From Comamonas sp. lk (lineage in GTDB: Bacteria; Pseudomonadota; Gammaproteobacteria; Burkholderiales; Burkholderiaceae_C), in the NCBI GenBank assembly GCA_945901215.1, contig CAMDKE010000103.1:1-8726 (forward strand): DNA of 8,726 bases, given 5' to 3'. Below the pieces are notes generated by a model. It worked only from the letters and a program-made list of their open reading frames with translations. It searched no databases and had not been told where the DNA came from. Below, piece by piece: positions 1 through 7,169 of the stretch; position 1 is the stretch's first letter; each line of letters starts with the position of its first letter. A program made the position numbers and the translations under genes.

Positions 1-396
1 GCGTTTGTGGCGCAATTCATTGGCGAGAACAACACGCTGCACGGGCATGTGAGTGCTATCTCAGGCAGCGGCTGCGAAGTCACGCTCGCCGATGGCCTGC
101 GCCTGGCAGCGCAAGCGGTAGGAGTGGACAAGATTGGCCAGGCCACACGCCTGTCGATCCGCCCTGAGCGCATTCACCTGAATCCGCCGCCCGGCGCGGT
201 TCAGACCACGGTCAGTGGCACGGTGGTCGACGTGACCTACCTGGGCCGCTACGCCCGCCTGCGCATGAACGCGTGCGGGCTTGAAGATTTCATCGTTACG
301 CTTCCCAACGATGGACGCGACCTCAGCTTGCAAACCGGCAGCACTGCCACCCTCGGGTGGAATGTGGCCGATTGCCGGGCTCTGGACGGCGTGTAG
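1..396 (+). CDS. ABC transporter ATP-binding protein, PotA-like, C-terminal part (5' truncated)
   Basis: This is the end of the ATPase that powers the importer encoded downstream. The reading frame is already open at base 1, so the nucleotide-binding domain (Walker A, signature, Walker B) lies outside the window. The visible 131 residues begin with AFVAQFIGENN, which matches the 'FVA-FIG-SN' junction that follows the ATPase core in PotA/UgpC-type proteins. A TOBE_2-like beta domain follows, containing the typical SIRPERI strand at about residues 55-61 and a G-T-V-x-D-V-T-Y-L-G strand in its second half. In this family TOBE domains form a regulatory or substrate-sensing barrel on the cytoplasmic ATPase. 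The stop lies 33 bases before the binding-protein gene, which fits a single operon. The family assignment is firm. The transported substrate is not known. Confidence 0.9.
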   Translation, partial: AFVAQFIGENNTLHGHVSAISGSGCEVTLADGLRLAAQAVGVDKIGQATRLSIRPERIHLNPPPGAVQTTVSGTVVDVTYLGRYARLRMNACGLEDFIVTLPNDGRDLSLQTGSTATLGWNVADCRALDGV

Positions 397-418
397 GGGC
401 GGCATTCATTCATACAAC

Positions 419-424
419 AGGAAA
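419..424 (+). promoter_or_regulatory. Ribosome binding site of the binding-protein gene
   Basis: AGGAAA lies five bases before the ATG at 430. It is the clearest Shine-Dalgarno match in the transporter operon. It supports this start and fits strong translation of the binding protein, which is usually needed in excess over the membrane subunits. Confidence 0.6.
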
Positions 425-429
425 TCAGC

Positions 430-1512
430 ATGTTCAATAAGATTCATTTAAGTGCACTAACGGTCGTGAGCGCCGCCGTTATCGCCGTCCTGCCAAGCAC
501 CGGCGCTGCGCAACAAGCGTTGACCGTGGCCTCGTGGGGCGGCGCTTACACCAATAGCCAAGTTGAGGCTTACCACAAGCCGTTTACGGCCAAGACCGGC
601 ACCAAGATCACTTCGGTGGACTGGGGCGGCACGTTGGGCGAAATCAGCGCCCAGGTCAAGTCGGGCAACGTGAAATGGGACGTGGTCGATCTGGAGGCTG
701 CTGAAGCCCTCAAAGGCTGCGAAGAAGGCCTGCTCGAACGCATTGATCCAAGCAAGCTTCCAGCCGGTGCAGATGGCACGCCTGCTGCCAAAGACTTCTC
801 TCCCGGCATGATCCTGCCCTGCGCGATTGGCGTGATCACATATTCAAATATCGTGGCTTTTGACAAGGCCAAAATGGGCGCCAATGGCCCCAAAACTCTG
901 GAAGACTTCTTCAACGTCAGCAAATTCCCTGGCAAGCGCGGCCTGAAAAAAGACCCCAGCGTCACCCTGGAATGGGCATTGATGGCTGACGGCGTGGCTG
1001 TGGCTGACGTGTACAAGGTGCTTTCCACACCCGCCGGTGTGGACCGCGCGTTCAAAAAGCTCGACACGATCAAGAGCAGCATCGTTTGGTGGACCGCCGG
1101 CGCGCAGCCGCCGCAGCTGCTGGCCGCCGGTGAGGTCGTCATGACCCACGCATGGCATGGCCGCATCGTGGACGCAAATGTCAAAGAGAAAAAAGACTTT
1201 GCGGTGATGTGGGATGGCCAGGTTCAGATTCCCGACCTGTACGCGATCATCAAAGGCACCAAGAATCTGGAGGCCGCCCAGGAATTTGTGCGCTTCGCCA
1301 GCAGCAGCCAACCTTTGGCCGATCAAGCCAAGTACATCCCCTATGCGCCCACCCGCAATTCGTCTCTGGCTTTGATTCCAGCTTCCAACCCTAACAAAGC
1401 CTGGCTCCCCAACGCAGGACATCCAGGCCGCGCAATGGCGACGAACTCGCAGTTCTGGATGGAGAACCAGGACGACTTAGGCAAGAAGTTCGCGGCCTGG
1501 TTGGCCAAGTAA
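430..1512 (+). CDS. ABC transporter periplasmic substrate-binding protein, PotD-like
   Basis: This is a 360-residue extracellular solute-binding protein (spermidine/putrescine type, SBP_bac-like fold) that captures the solute in the periplasm and delivers it to the two permeases downstream. A Sec signal peptide is visible: a lysine at residue 4, a hydrophobic stretch at about 7-22, and a probable cleavage after Ala27 (GAA/QQ). There is no lipobox cysteine, so it should be a soluble periplasmic protein. The mature protein opens with LTVASWGGAY, the usual first strand of PotD-like proteins. The segment around residues 215-250 (WWTAGAQPPQLLAAGEVVM) matches the 'W-x-G-x-x-x-x-x-L-x-x-GEV' region lining the cleft in this family. 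Length is normal. Many members with this N-terminus carry solutes other than spermidine, so no substrate is assigned. The stop is four bases from the next start. Confidence 0.9.
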   Translation: MFNKIHLSALTVVSAAVIAVLPSTGAAQQALTVASWGGAYTNSQVEAYHKPFTAKTGTKITSVDWGGTLGEISAQVKSGNVKWDVVDLEAAEALKGCEEGLLERIDPSKLPAGADGTPAAKDFSPGMILPCAIGVITYSNIVAFDKAKMGANGPKTLEDFFNVSKFPGKRGLKKDPSVTLEWALMADGVAVADVYKVLSTPAGVDRAFKKLDTIKSSIVWWTAGAQPPQLLAAGEVVMTHAWHGRIVDANVKEKKDFAVMWDGQVQIPDLYAIIKGTKNLEAAQEFVRFASSSQPLADQAKYIPYAPTRNSSLALIPASNPNKAWLPNAGHPGRAMATNSQFWMENQDDLGKKFAAWLAK

Positions 1513-1516
1513 GTCG

Positions 1517-2749
1517 ATGACAGCGATCAGCCCGCTAGACCTGGGGCAACGCCTGCGCAAAGCAGAGCGTCGCGGCCACCTGTGGGCCTACGCGCTGATC
1601 GCGCCCTTGTTCATCTTTGTGGCGCTGAGCTTTCTGTTGCCCTTGGGCACGGTATTACTCAACAGCGTCTATGACCCGATCATTCCAGACAACTTGGCGC
1701 GCACCGTGCGCGCGCTCGATGCCTGGAATGGCCCCCGGGACCAGGCCCCGCCGGAGCCGGTTTACGCCGCTTTGGCGCTGGACCTCAAAGCTGCAGTGCA
1801 AGAACAAAAAGCCGGTTCGATTGCCAACCGTCTGAATATTGAAGAGTCTGGCCTGCGCACCATTTTTATGCGCGCCGCGCGCCGCGTGAGCAGCCAGGAA
1901 GAAGGCCCCTGGGCCCCGTTTTTTGAAGCCGCAGATCCCGCCTGGGCACAACCAGCGATCTGGGGCACGATTCGCAATCTCTCCTCACCCACCCACGCGC
2001 TGTTTTTCTTGTCTGCCCTTGATGCACGCCGCATGCCCGATGGCTCGGTGGCTGCACAGCCGCAAGACCAGCGCATCCATGTCACCATTTACTTACGCAC
2101 GCTGGGTGTGGCCCTGACGGTGACGCTGATGTGCATTTTGTTGGGCTTTCCGCTGGCCTACCTGCTGGCGCACTTGCGTGACAAGACCGCCAATTTGCTG
2201 CTGATTTTGGTGCTGCTGCCGTTTTGGACCTCGCTGTTGGTGCGCACTACCGCCTGGATGGTTGTGCTGCAAAAAGAGGGGGTTGTCAACTCGCTATTGC
2301 AAGCGCTGGGGCTGATTGCCGAGCCGCTGCCCCTGGTGTTTAACCGTTTTGGTGTGGTCACGGCGATGACGCACATTTTGCTGCCCTTCATGATTTTGCC
2401 GATGTACTCGGTGATGCGGCAAATTCCTGCGTCCTATGTGCGCGCTGCGCGTTCGCTCGGAGCCAGCCCCAGCACCGCATTCCTGCGCGTCTATCTGCCC
2501 CAATGCGTGCCCGGCGTAGGCGCCGGTGCGCTGCTGGTGTTTATCTTGGCACTGGGCTACTACATTACACCGGCGCTGCTAGGTGGATCGACCGACCAGA
2601 TGATCAGCTACTTTGTTGCCGACAACATGGGCCGCTCGCTGAACTGGGGCTTGGCCTCGGCGCTGGCAGCTATTTTGCTAGCCGCCGTGTTGGTGCTCTA
2701 CGCGCTGTATGACCGTATTGCTGGCCCCGGCAACCTCAAACTCGGATGA
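1517..2749 (+). CDS. ABC transporter permease, PotB-like, with long periplasmic insertion
   Basis: This is one of two inner-membrane subunits of the polyamine-type importer. It has 410 residues, against about 275-300 for classical PotB. A first membrane helix lies at about 23-48. Residues about 50-190 form a mostly hydrophilic segment, rich in Trp, Pro and charged residues, that should be periplasmic. The core of five further helices starts near residue 195. The cytoplasmic coupling loop (EAA motif) is clear at about 306-325: YVRAARSLGAS, then LP about a dozen residues later. It would dock on the ATPase. A long extra segment of this kind occurs in a PotB-like subfamily I recall from Proteobacteria, so it is unlikely to be an assembly error. 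The start is four bases after the binding-protein stop, and the end overlaps the next start as ATGA, which implies translational coupling. Confidence 0.9.
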   Translation: MTAISPLDLGQRLRKAERRGHLWAYALIAPLFIFVALSFLLPLGTVLLNSVYDPIIPDNLARTVRALDAWNGPRDQAPPEPVYAALALDLKAAVQEQKAGSIANRLNIEESGLRTIFMRAARRVSSQEEGPWAPFFEAADPAWAQPAIWGTIRNLSSPTHALFFLSALDARRMPDGSVAAQPQDQRIHVTIYLRTLGVALTVTLMCILLGFPLAYLLAHLRDKTANLLLILVLLPFWTSLLVRTTAWMVVLQKEGVVNSLLQALGLIAEPLPLVFNRFGVVTAMTHILLPFMILPMYSVMRQIPASYVRAARSLGASPSTAFLRVYLPQCVPGVGAGALLVFILALGYYITPALLGGSTDQMISYFVADNMGRSLNWGLASALAAILLAAVLVLYALYDRIAGPGNLKLG

Positions 2750-3582
2750 GCCACTCTACTTTGCCCCTGTACACCACGCCAGTGCAACGCATGGGGCACT
2801 GGGCTTTGCAGATTTTTTGCGGTGCGGTCTTGCTGTTCCTGATTGCGCCGGTGCTCGTGGTCGTGCCGCTGGCCTTTAATAACGAGCCCTATTTCCATTT
2901 CCCTGTGCACGAATACAGTCTTCGCTGGTTCCGCGACCTGTTTACCAATCCGGTCTGGCTGCACGCCATTGCTAACAGCATGGTCACCGCCGTGCTGGCA
3001 ACGCTGCTGGCGACTGCGCTCGGGACGCTGGCGGCCGTGGGCCTCAACCATAACAACCTACCGGGCAAGCGCCTCATCATGGCGGTGCTGGTGTCACCCA
3101 TGATCGTTCCGGTGGTGGTATTGGCGGTGGGCTCCTATTTCTTTTTCTCCAAGCTGGGTATTGCCAACAATCTCTTGGGCATTGTGTTGGTGCATGCGGT
3201 CTTGGGCATGCCCTTTGTGGTGATCACTGTGACCGCCACGCTGGGCGGATTCGATATGAACCTGATGCGCGCTGCGCGCGGCTTGGGTGCGTCCCGGTTT
3301 CTCGCCTTTCGACGGGTGATGCTGCCCATCGTCTGGCCCGGCGTGCTCTCAGGCGCGCTGTTTGCCTTTGCCACCTCCTTTGACGAAGTGGTGGTCGTCC
3401 TGTTCCTGGGCGGACCGGAGCAAACAACCCTGCCGCGCCAGATGTGGACCGGTCTGCGTGAGCAGCTCGCACCCACCATTCTCTCGGCTGCATTCATGTT
3501 GATTCTGTTTGCCATCTGCATGCTGCTGCTGCTGGAGTGGCTGCGTCGGCGCAGCGTGGCCTTGCGCGGGGTCGTGGAATAG
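2746..3582 (+). CDS. ABC transporter permease, PotC-like
   Basis: This is the second inner-membrane subunit, which pairs with the PotB-like protein to form the translocation pore. It has 278 residues, normal for PotC. Six membrane helices can be placed at about 20-43, 76-100, 108-134, 140-163, 195-215 and 243-265. The EAA loop lies at about 172-194 (NLMRAARGLGAS, then RVMLP). The stretch SFDEVVVVLFLGGP at about 211-224, followed by TLPRQMW, is the PotC signature region. The start overlaps the stop of the upstream permease by four bases (ATGA), so translation is probably coupled. An arginine-rich tail (LRRRSVALRG) ends the protein inside the cytoplasm. Nothing looks truncated or out of frame. 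Confidence 0.92.
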   Translation: MSHSTLPLYTTPVQRMGHWALQIFCGAVLLFLIAPVLVVVPLAFNNEPYFHFPVHEYSLRWFRDLFTNPVWLHAIANSMVTAVLATLLATALGTLAAVGLNHNNLPGKRLIMAVLVSPMIVPVVVLAVGSYFFFSKLGIANNLLGIVLVHAVLGMPFVVITVTATLGGFDMNLMRAARGLGASRFLAFRRVMLPIVWPGVLSGALFAFATSFDEVVVVLFLGGPEQTTLPRQMWTGLREQLAPTILSAAFMLILFAICMLLLLEWLRRRSVALRGVVE

Positions 3583-3593
3583 GCCACCGCACC

Positions 3594-4595
3594 ATGGTCG
3601 CCGCCCTGGACGACCACGCGATCGTGCAGCAGGCGCTGCGCTTTGGATTTGTGCTCGCGCCCAAATTCACGCTGGTGGCCTTTGCCGCCTTTGTCGACAC
3701 CTTGCGCCTGGCCGCCGACGACGGCGACCGCAGCCGCCCCATCGAATGCCGCTGGACCGTGGTCAGCCACGACATGCAGCCCATTGCCTCAAGCTGCGGC
3801 GTGATGGTGCACCCAACAGGCGGTTTGCTCGACCCGTGCGAACTTGACTATCTGGTGGTGGTGGGCGGCCTGCTCGACGCGCTGCATTTGCCCGTGCAGT
3901 TGCAGCACTACCTGGCGCACTGTGACACCTTTGGCGTGCCGCTGGTGGGCGTATGCACGGGCAGCTTTGTGCTGGCACAACTGGGTTTTCTGCAGGGCTA
4001 CCGCGCCTGCGTGAGCTGGTTTCACGTAGCAGAATTTCAGCGCCGCCATCCGCATATTGCAGCCAGCGCGGACACTCTGTATCTGGTGGACGGTAACCGG
4101 CTCACCTGCGCGGGCGGAACCAGTGTGGTGCACTTGGCTGCCTACCTTTTGGGACAGCACGACGGCGCGGCGCGGGCCCAGAAGGCCTTGCGCATCATGA
4201 TTGCAGAGACGCCGCTTCCGTCCAAAGCCACGCAGCCCCAGCCCCTGGTAGGCATGCAAACCCAGGAAGCGCGGGTGCGCAAGGTGATGCTTTTGCTGGA
4301 ACGCAACCTGAGCCGGCCGCTCCCCACCGAATACCTGGCACGCCACGTCGGCTTGAGCGTTCGCCAACTGCAGCGCCTGTTCAAGCTGGAGCTCGGGTTC
4401 GGGCCAACCGAATTTGCCCTCAAACTACGCTTAGCCCACGCGCACCAGCAAATCGAGCGCAGCCAGGCCACATTGCGAGAGATAGCGCGCCAGTGCGGCT
4501 TTACCAATGCCTCGCATTTCACGCGCAGCTTTCGCGCCGCCTACGGCCAAAGCCCGGGTGCGCTACGCAGGGGCCGGGCCCAGGCGCGGTTTTAG
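3594..4595 (+). CDS. GlxA-family transcriptional regulator (DJ-1/PfpI-like sensor domain plus AraC HTH)
   Basis: This is a 333-residue DNA-binding regulator. Residues about 15-190 form a DJ-1/PfpI (GATase1-like) domain with a nucleophile-elbow sequence GVCTGSFVLA (Cys121) and the later family stretch LTCAGGTSVVHLAAYLL. Such domains act as ligand sensors in GlxA regulators and are generally not known to be enzymes. Residues about 225-325 carry the two AraC helix-turn-helix units: EYLARHVGLSVRQLQRLF and LREIARQCGFTNASHFTRSF, followed by the usual YGQSPGALR end. I chose the ATG at 3594 because the family similarity begins just after it. A GTG at 3537 in the same frame would add 19 Arg/Gly-rich residues and overlap potC by 46 bases. 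The gene lies 11 bases after the transporter genes, so it probably controls its own operon. Relatives such as GbdR, CdhR and ArgR respond to quaternary amines or amino acids, but the ligand here is unknown. Confidence 0.88.
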   Translation: MVAALDDHAIVQQALRFGFVLAPKFTLVAFAAFVDTLRLAADDGDRSRPIECRWTVVSHDMQPIASSCGVMVHPTGGLLDPCELDYLVVVGGLLDALHLPVQLQHYLAHCDTFGVPLVGVCTGSFVLAQLGFLQGYRACVSWFHVAEFQRRHPHIAASADTLYLVDGNRLTCAGGTSVVHLAAYLLGQHDGAARAQKALRIMIAETPLPSKATQPQPLVGMQTQEARVRKVMLLLERNLSRPLPTEYLARHVGLSVRQLQRLFKLELGFGPTEFALKLRLAHAHQQIERSQATLREIARQCGFTNASHFTRSFRAAYGQSPGALRRGRAQARF

Positions 4596-5854
4596 CCCGC
4601 GTTCAGGGGCGCATTGAGAGCCACATCCAGCACTTCCACCCAATGGCGCACCGGCGTATCGGTGCCGCTTTGCAAGTGGGTGATGCAGCCAATATTGGCG
4701 CTGCAAATGCCCTGGGGCTGCAGTGCTTGCAGGTTGCCGAGCTTGCGGTCGCGCAGCTCGTAGGCGATTTTTGGATTGAGCACCGAGTAGGTGCCTGCTG
4801 AGCCGCAGCATAGATGCGCCTCGTTAGTGGCCACTTGCACCGCAAAGCCCAGGGCCGCCATCTGGGTTTCCACGCCGCCGCGCAATTTTTGGCCATGCTG
4901 CAAAGTGCACGGCGGGTGAAAGGCCTGCACACCGGCCGCTTGCGCTGCTGAGGCGCTGATACGCGGCTTGAGCGCGTCCACCAGCTCGGGCAGCAGCTCG
5001 CTCAGGTCACGCGTGAGTTCGCTTATGCGCTGGGCTTTGGCGGCATACACCGGGTCGTCGTGCAGCACGTGGCCATAGTCCTTGACCATCACGCCGCAGC
5101 CCGAGGCGTTCATCACAATCGCCTCGACCCCGACGCCCGAGCCCGGTGCAACATGCGGCCACCAGGCGTCAATGTTCGCGCGCATGGCGGCCTTTGCGCC
5201 GTCTTGGTCGTTCAAATGGAACTTGACCGCGCCGCAGCAACCGGCCTTGGGCGCGACCACGGTCTGGATGCCTGCGGCGTCGAGCACCCGCGCCGTAGCG
5301 CTGTTGATATTGGGCGACATGGACGGCTGCACACAACCCGCCAGCATGAGCACCTTGCGCGCATGCAGCGCCACCGGCGTATGTCCGGCGACCTGCGCCG
5401 CCGGCACTTTGGAGCGAATCGCCTGGGGCAACACACCGCGCACTGCCTGGCCGAGTTTCATGGCTACGCCAAACAGGGGCGATGGCAAACCTTCTTTTAA
5501 CGCCCAACGCACGACCCGCTCGGGCAAGGGGCGCGCCACCTTAGCGTCTACCAGCTTGCGGCCCAGATCAATCAAATGGCCATATTCCACGCCGCTGGGG
5601 CAGGTGGATTCGCAGTTGCGGCAGGTCAGACAGCGGTCCAGGTGTTGCTGGGTTTTGCGGGTGGGTTCGGCGCCTTCAAGCACTTGCTTAATCAGGTAGA
5701 TCCGGCCACGCGGGCCGTCGAGCTCGTCACCTAGCAACTGGTAGGTGGGGCAGGTGGCAGTGCAAAAGCCGCAGTGCACGCAGTTGCGCACAATGGCCTC
5801 GGCTGCCTGGCCGTCGGCGGTGTTTTGGTACTCAGAAGAAAGCGTGATTTGCAT
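4592..5854 (-). CDS. glcF: Glycolate oxidase iron-sulfur subunit GlcF
   Basis: This 420-residue subunit of membrane-associated glycolate oxidase (GlcDEF) passes electrons from the flavin subunits, which oxidise glycolate to glyoxylate, towards the respiratory chain. Two [4Fe-4S] ferredoxin-type motifs are complete: Cys25-28-31-35 followed by Pro, and Cys75-78-81-85 followed by Pro. Two CCG (cysteine-rich) domains follow. The first has Cys174, the pair Cys206-Cys207 in AGCCGAVKFH, and Cys253. The second has Cys316 (HPPCTLQHGQ), the pair Cys349-Cys350 in LCCGSAGTYS, and Cys390. These usually bind a further cluster or contact quinone-side partners. Length is normal for GlcF (about 400-420). The start is 15 bases after the glcE stop, which implies co-transcription, though the ribosome site is weak. 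The TAA stop overlaps the stop of the converging regulator gene. Confidence 0.95.
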   Translation of the reverse strand: MQITLSSEYQNTADGQAAEAIVRNCVHCGFCTATCPTYQLLGDELDGPRGRIYLIKQVLEGAEPTRKTQQHLDRCLTCRNCESTCPSGVEYGHLIDLGRKLVDAKVARPLPERVVRWALKEGLPSPLFGVAMKLGQAVRGVLPQAIRSKVPAAQVAGHTPVALHARKVLMLAGCVQPSMSPNINSATARVLDAAGIQTVVAPKAGCCGAVKFHLNDQDGAKAAMRANIDAWWPHVAPGSGVGVEAIVMNASGCGVMVKDYGHVLHDDPVYAAKAQRISELTRDLSELLPELVDALKPRISASAAQAAGVQAFHPPCTLQHGQKLRGGVETQMAALGFAVQVATNEAHLCCGSAGTYSVLNPKIAYELRDRKLGNLQALQPQGICSANIGCITHLQSGTDTPVRHWVEVLDVALNAPLNAG

Positions 5855-5869
5855 GGTGGGTGATGGGGC

Positions 5870-7057
5870 TTAGGCCACCAAGTGCAGGCGGCGGGTGTTG
5901 AACACACCATCGGGGTCAAATTGCTGTTGTAAGGCGCTTTGGATACGGGACTGCGTAGCATCCAAGGCGGCAAATCCCGGCGCACCAGCATGCACGTCGG
6001 CCAGAGCGCTTACCGGGCGACGAAACAGCGTCGCGTGGCCACCGGCTCCTTGCGATGTCGCGTGCAGCTGCGCTGCCGCCGAGTGCGGCGCCCACAGCCA
6101 GCGCTGGCCGCCGTGCCACTCGATGAACTGGGCAAAGGGCAGATCCAACACCGGCGTGGTCTGCGCCACCGACAAACGCCACAGGCACAGCTCAGGCTCG
6201 GGTGGCGGGCTAAAGAACGGCAGACGCTGGTCCCGCGCAGCAGCCCAATCCGCGCGCGCCTGGGCTTTGTCCATGACGTAGGCGCTACCACCTTGGGCCA
6301 GCACATCGGCACGCATGCGTGGCACCGCCGCCCCAACAGCGGCTACCGCTCCGCGCAGCCGCACAAACAGTGTGTCGCCGCCGGACTCGCCACCTACGGG
6401 ATCATGAACCCAGCAACTGGCATTCAAGGGCAGCGGCTGGCCGCCCCAACGGTGCAGCAGAGCCAGGGCGGCTTCCTGCGACAGATCACAGGCCAGCGTC
6501 GCCTCACTGGGCGCAAAGGCCAACACCTTGAGAGAGACCTCGGTAATTACCCCCAGCGGTCCCCAACTGCCAGCCAACAAGCGGCTCACGTCATACCCAG
6601 CCACGTTTTTCATCACCTGACCGCCAAACGTCAGGGGTTCACCTTTGCCGTTAATGAAACGCGCGCCCAGCACATAGTCCTTGACCGAGCCGGCACTAGC
6701 GCGCGCCGGGCCACTCAGGCCAGCCGCCACCATGCCCCCCACCGTGGCGCATGAGGCCTTGTCGCTACCAAAGTGCGGTGGTTCGAACGGCAGGCATTGG
6801 TTTTTCTCGCGCAATGCGGCCTCCAAGTCGGCCAACGGCGTACCCGCCTGCACCGTGACCACGAGTTCGCTGGGCTCATAACTAGTGATACCGTTCAGGG
6901 ACGACGTGTCCAGGATGTCGCCCTGCAAGCCGGCACCAAAAAAGTCTTTCGTACCGCCCCCGCGCACGCGCAGCAGCCGATGCTCGGCTTGCGCCAGGGT
7001 CCGAGCATAGCGAATACGGTCGGTAATAGCGTCCATCGCCGCAGTAGGTCTCAACAT
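5870..7057 (-). CDS. glcE: Glycolate oxidase FAD-binding subunit GlcE
   Basis: This is a 395-residue FAD-binding subunit of the GlcDEF glycolate dehydrogenase complex. The N-terminal half is a PCMH-type FAD_binding_4 domain. The phosphate-binding stretch is at about 30-42 (RVRGGGTKDFFGAG), AGTPLADLEAAL is at 71-82, the glycine-rich ATVGGMVAAGLSGP is at about 104-117, and KNVAGYDVSRLLAGSWGPLG is at 150-169, all typical of GlcE. The C-terminal half is divergent, as usual, and ends with the GVFNTRRLH motif near the C-terminus. I give the longest ATG start. A second ATG at 7036 (Met8, MDAITDRIRYA) fits GlcE proteins at least as well, and neither has a strong ribosome site. glcF follows after 15 bases. 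The expected upstream partner, glcD, is absent: a lactonase gene lies 112 bases upstream instead. Confidence 0.93.
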   Translation of the reverse strand: MLRPTAAMDAITDRIRYARTLAQAEHRLLRVRGGGTKDFFGAGLQGDILDTSSLNGITSYEPSELVVTVQAGTPLADLEAALREKNQCLPFEPPHFGSDKASCATVGGMVAAGLSGPARASAGSVKDYVLGARFINGKGEPLTFGGQVMKNVAGYDVSRLLAGSWGPLGVITEVSLKVLAFAPSEATLACDLSQEAALALLHRWGGQPLPLNASCWVHDPVGGESGGDTLFVRLRGAVAAVGAAVPRMRADVLAQGGSAYVMDKAQARADWAAARDQRLPFFSPPPEPELCLWRLSVAQTTPVLDLPFAQFIEWHGGQRWLWAPHSAAAQLHATSQGAGGHATLFRRPVSALADVHAGAPGFAALDATQSRIQSALQQQFDPDGVFNTRRLHLVA

Positions 7058-7068
7058 AGGCCCATATT

Positions 7069-7087
7069 AAGGCTGGCTACCGGCCTT
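7069..7087. other. Short inverted repeat upstream of glcE
   Basis: An eight-pair hairpin with a three-base loop can form on the + strand (AAGGCTGG / CCGGCCTT, one G-T wobble). On the glcE-coding strand the wobble becomes a C-A mismatch, so the stem is weaker there. It starts about 11 bases upstream of the glcE ATG. It has no adjacent T-run on the coding strand, so it is not a convincing terminator for the lactonase transcript. It may be chance in GC-rich DNA. No other signal is clear in the rest of this 112-base gap. Confidence 0.25.
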
Positions 7088-7169
7088 GCCCGTGAATTTT
7101 TTGAACGCCCGCTGGTTGAAAACTTGGGCCCCGCAGTAGAAGCCAGGGCATGGGTCAAGGGGTTGGAAA

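Noticed and set aside
844..1422. Open frame of 192 codons on the - strand within the binding-protein gene
   Set aside because: It is fully antisense to a gene with a signal peptide and family motifs, and has no motif of its own.
3520..3537. CTG triplet run near the end of the PotC-like gene
   Set aside because: It encodes a short leucine run in the last membrane helix. It is too short to be a meaningful repeat.
3135..3770. Open frame of 211 codons on the - strand across the end of the PotC-like gene and the start of the regulator
   Set aside because: It is antisense to two recognised genes. The translation is low-complexity (Ser, Arg, Thr rich) and has no recognisable family.
5939..6754. 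Open frame of 271 codons on the + strand opposite glcE
   Set aside because: It lies wholly antisense to a well-recognised glcE. Its translation is rich in Arg, Gln and His with no domain motif. Long antisense frames are common in GC-rich DNA.
7067..7169. Possible remnant of glcD or another gene between the lactonase and glcE
   Set aside because: No frame on either strand shows GlcD C-terminal motifs or any family I recognise, and the stretch is only about 100 bases.
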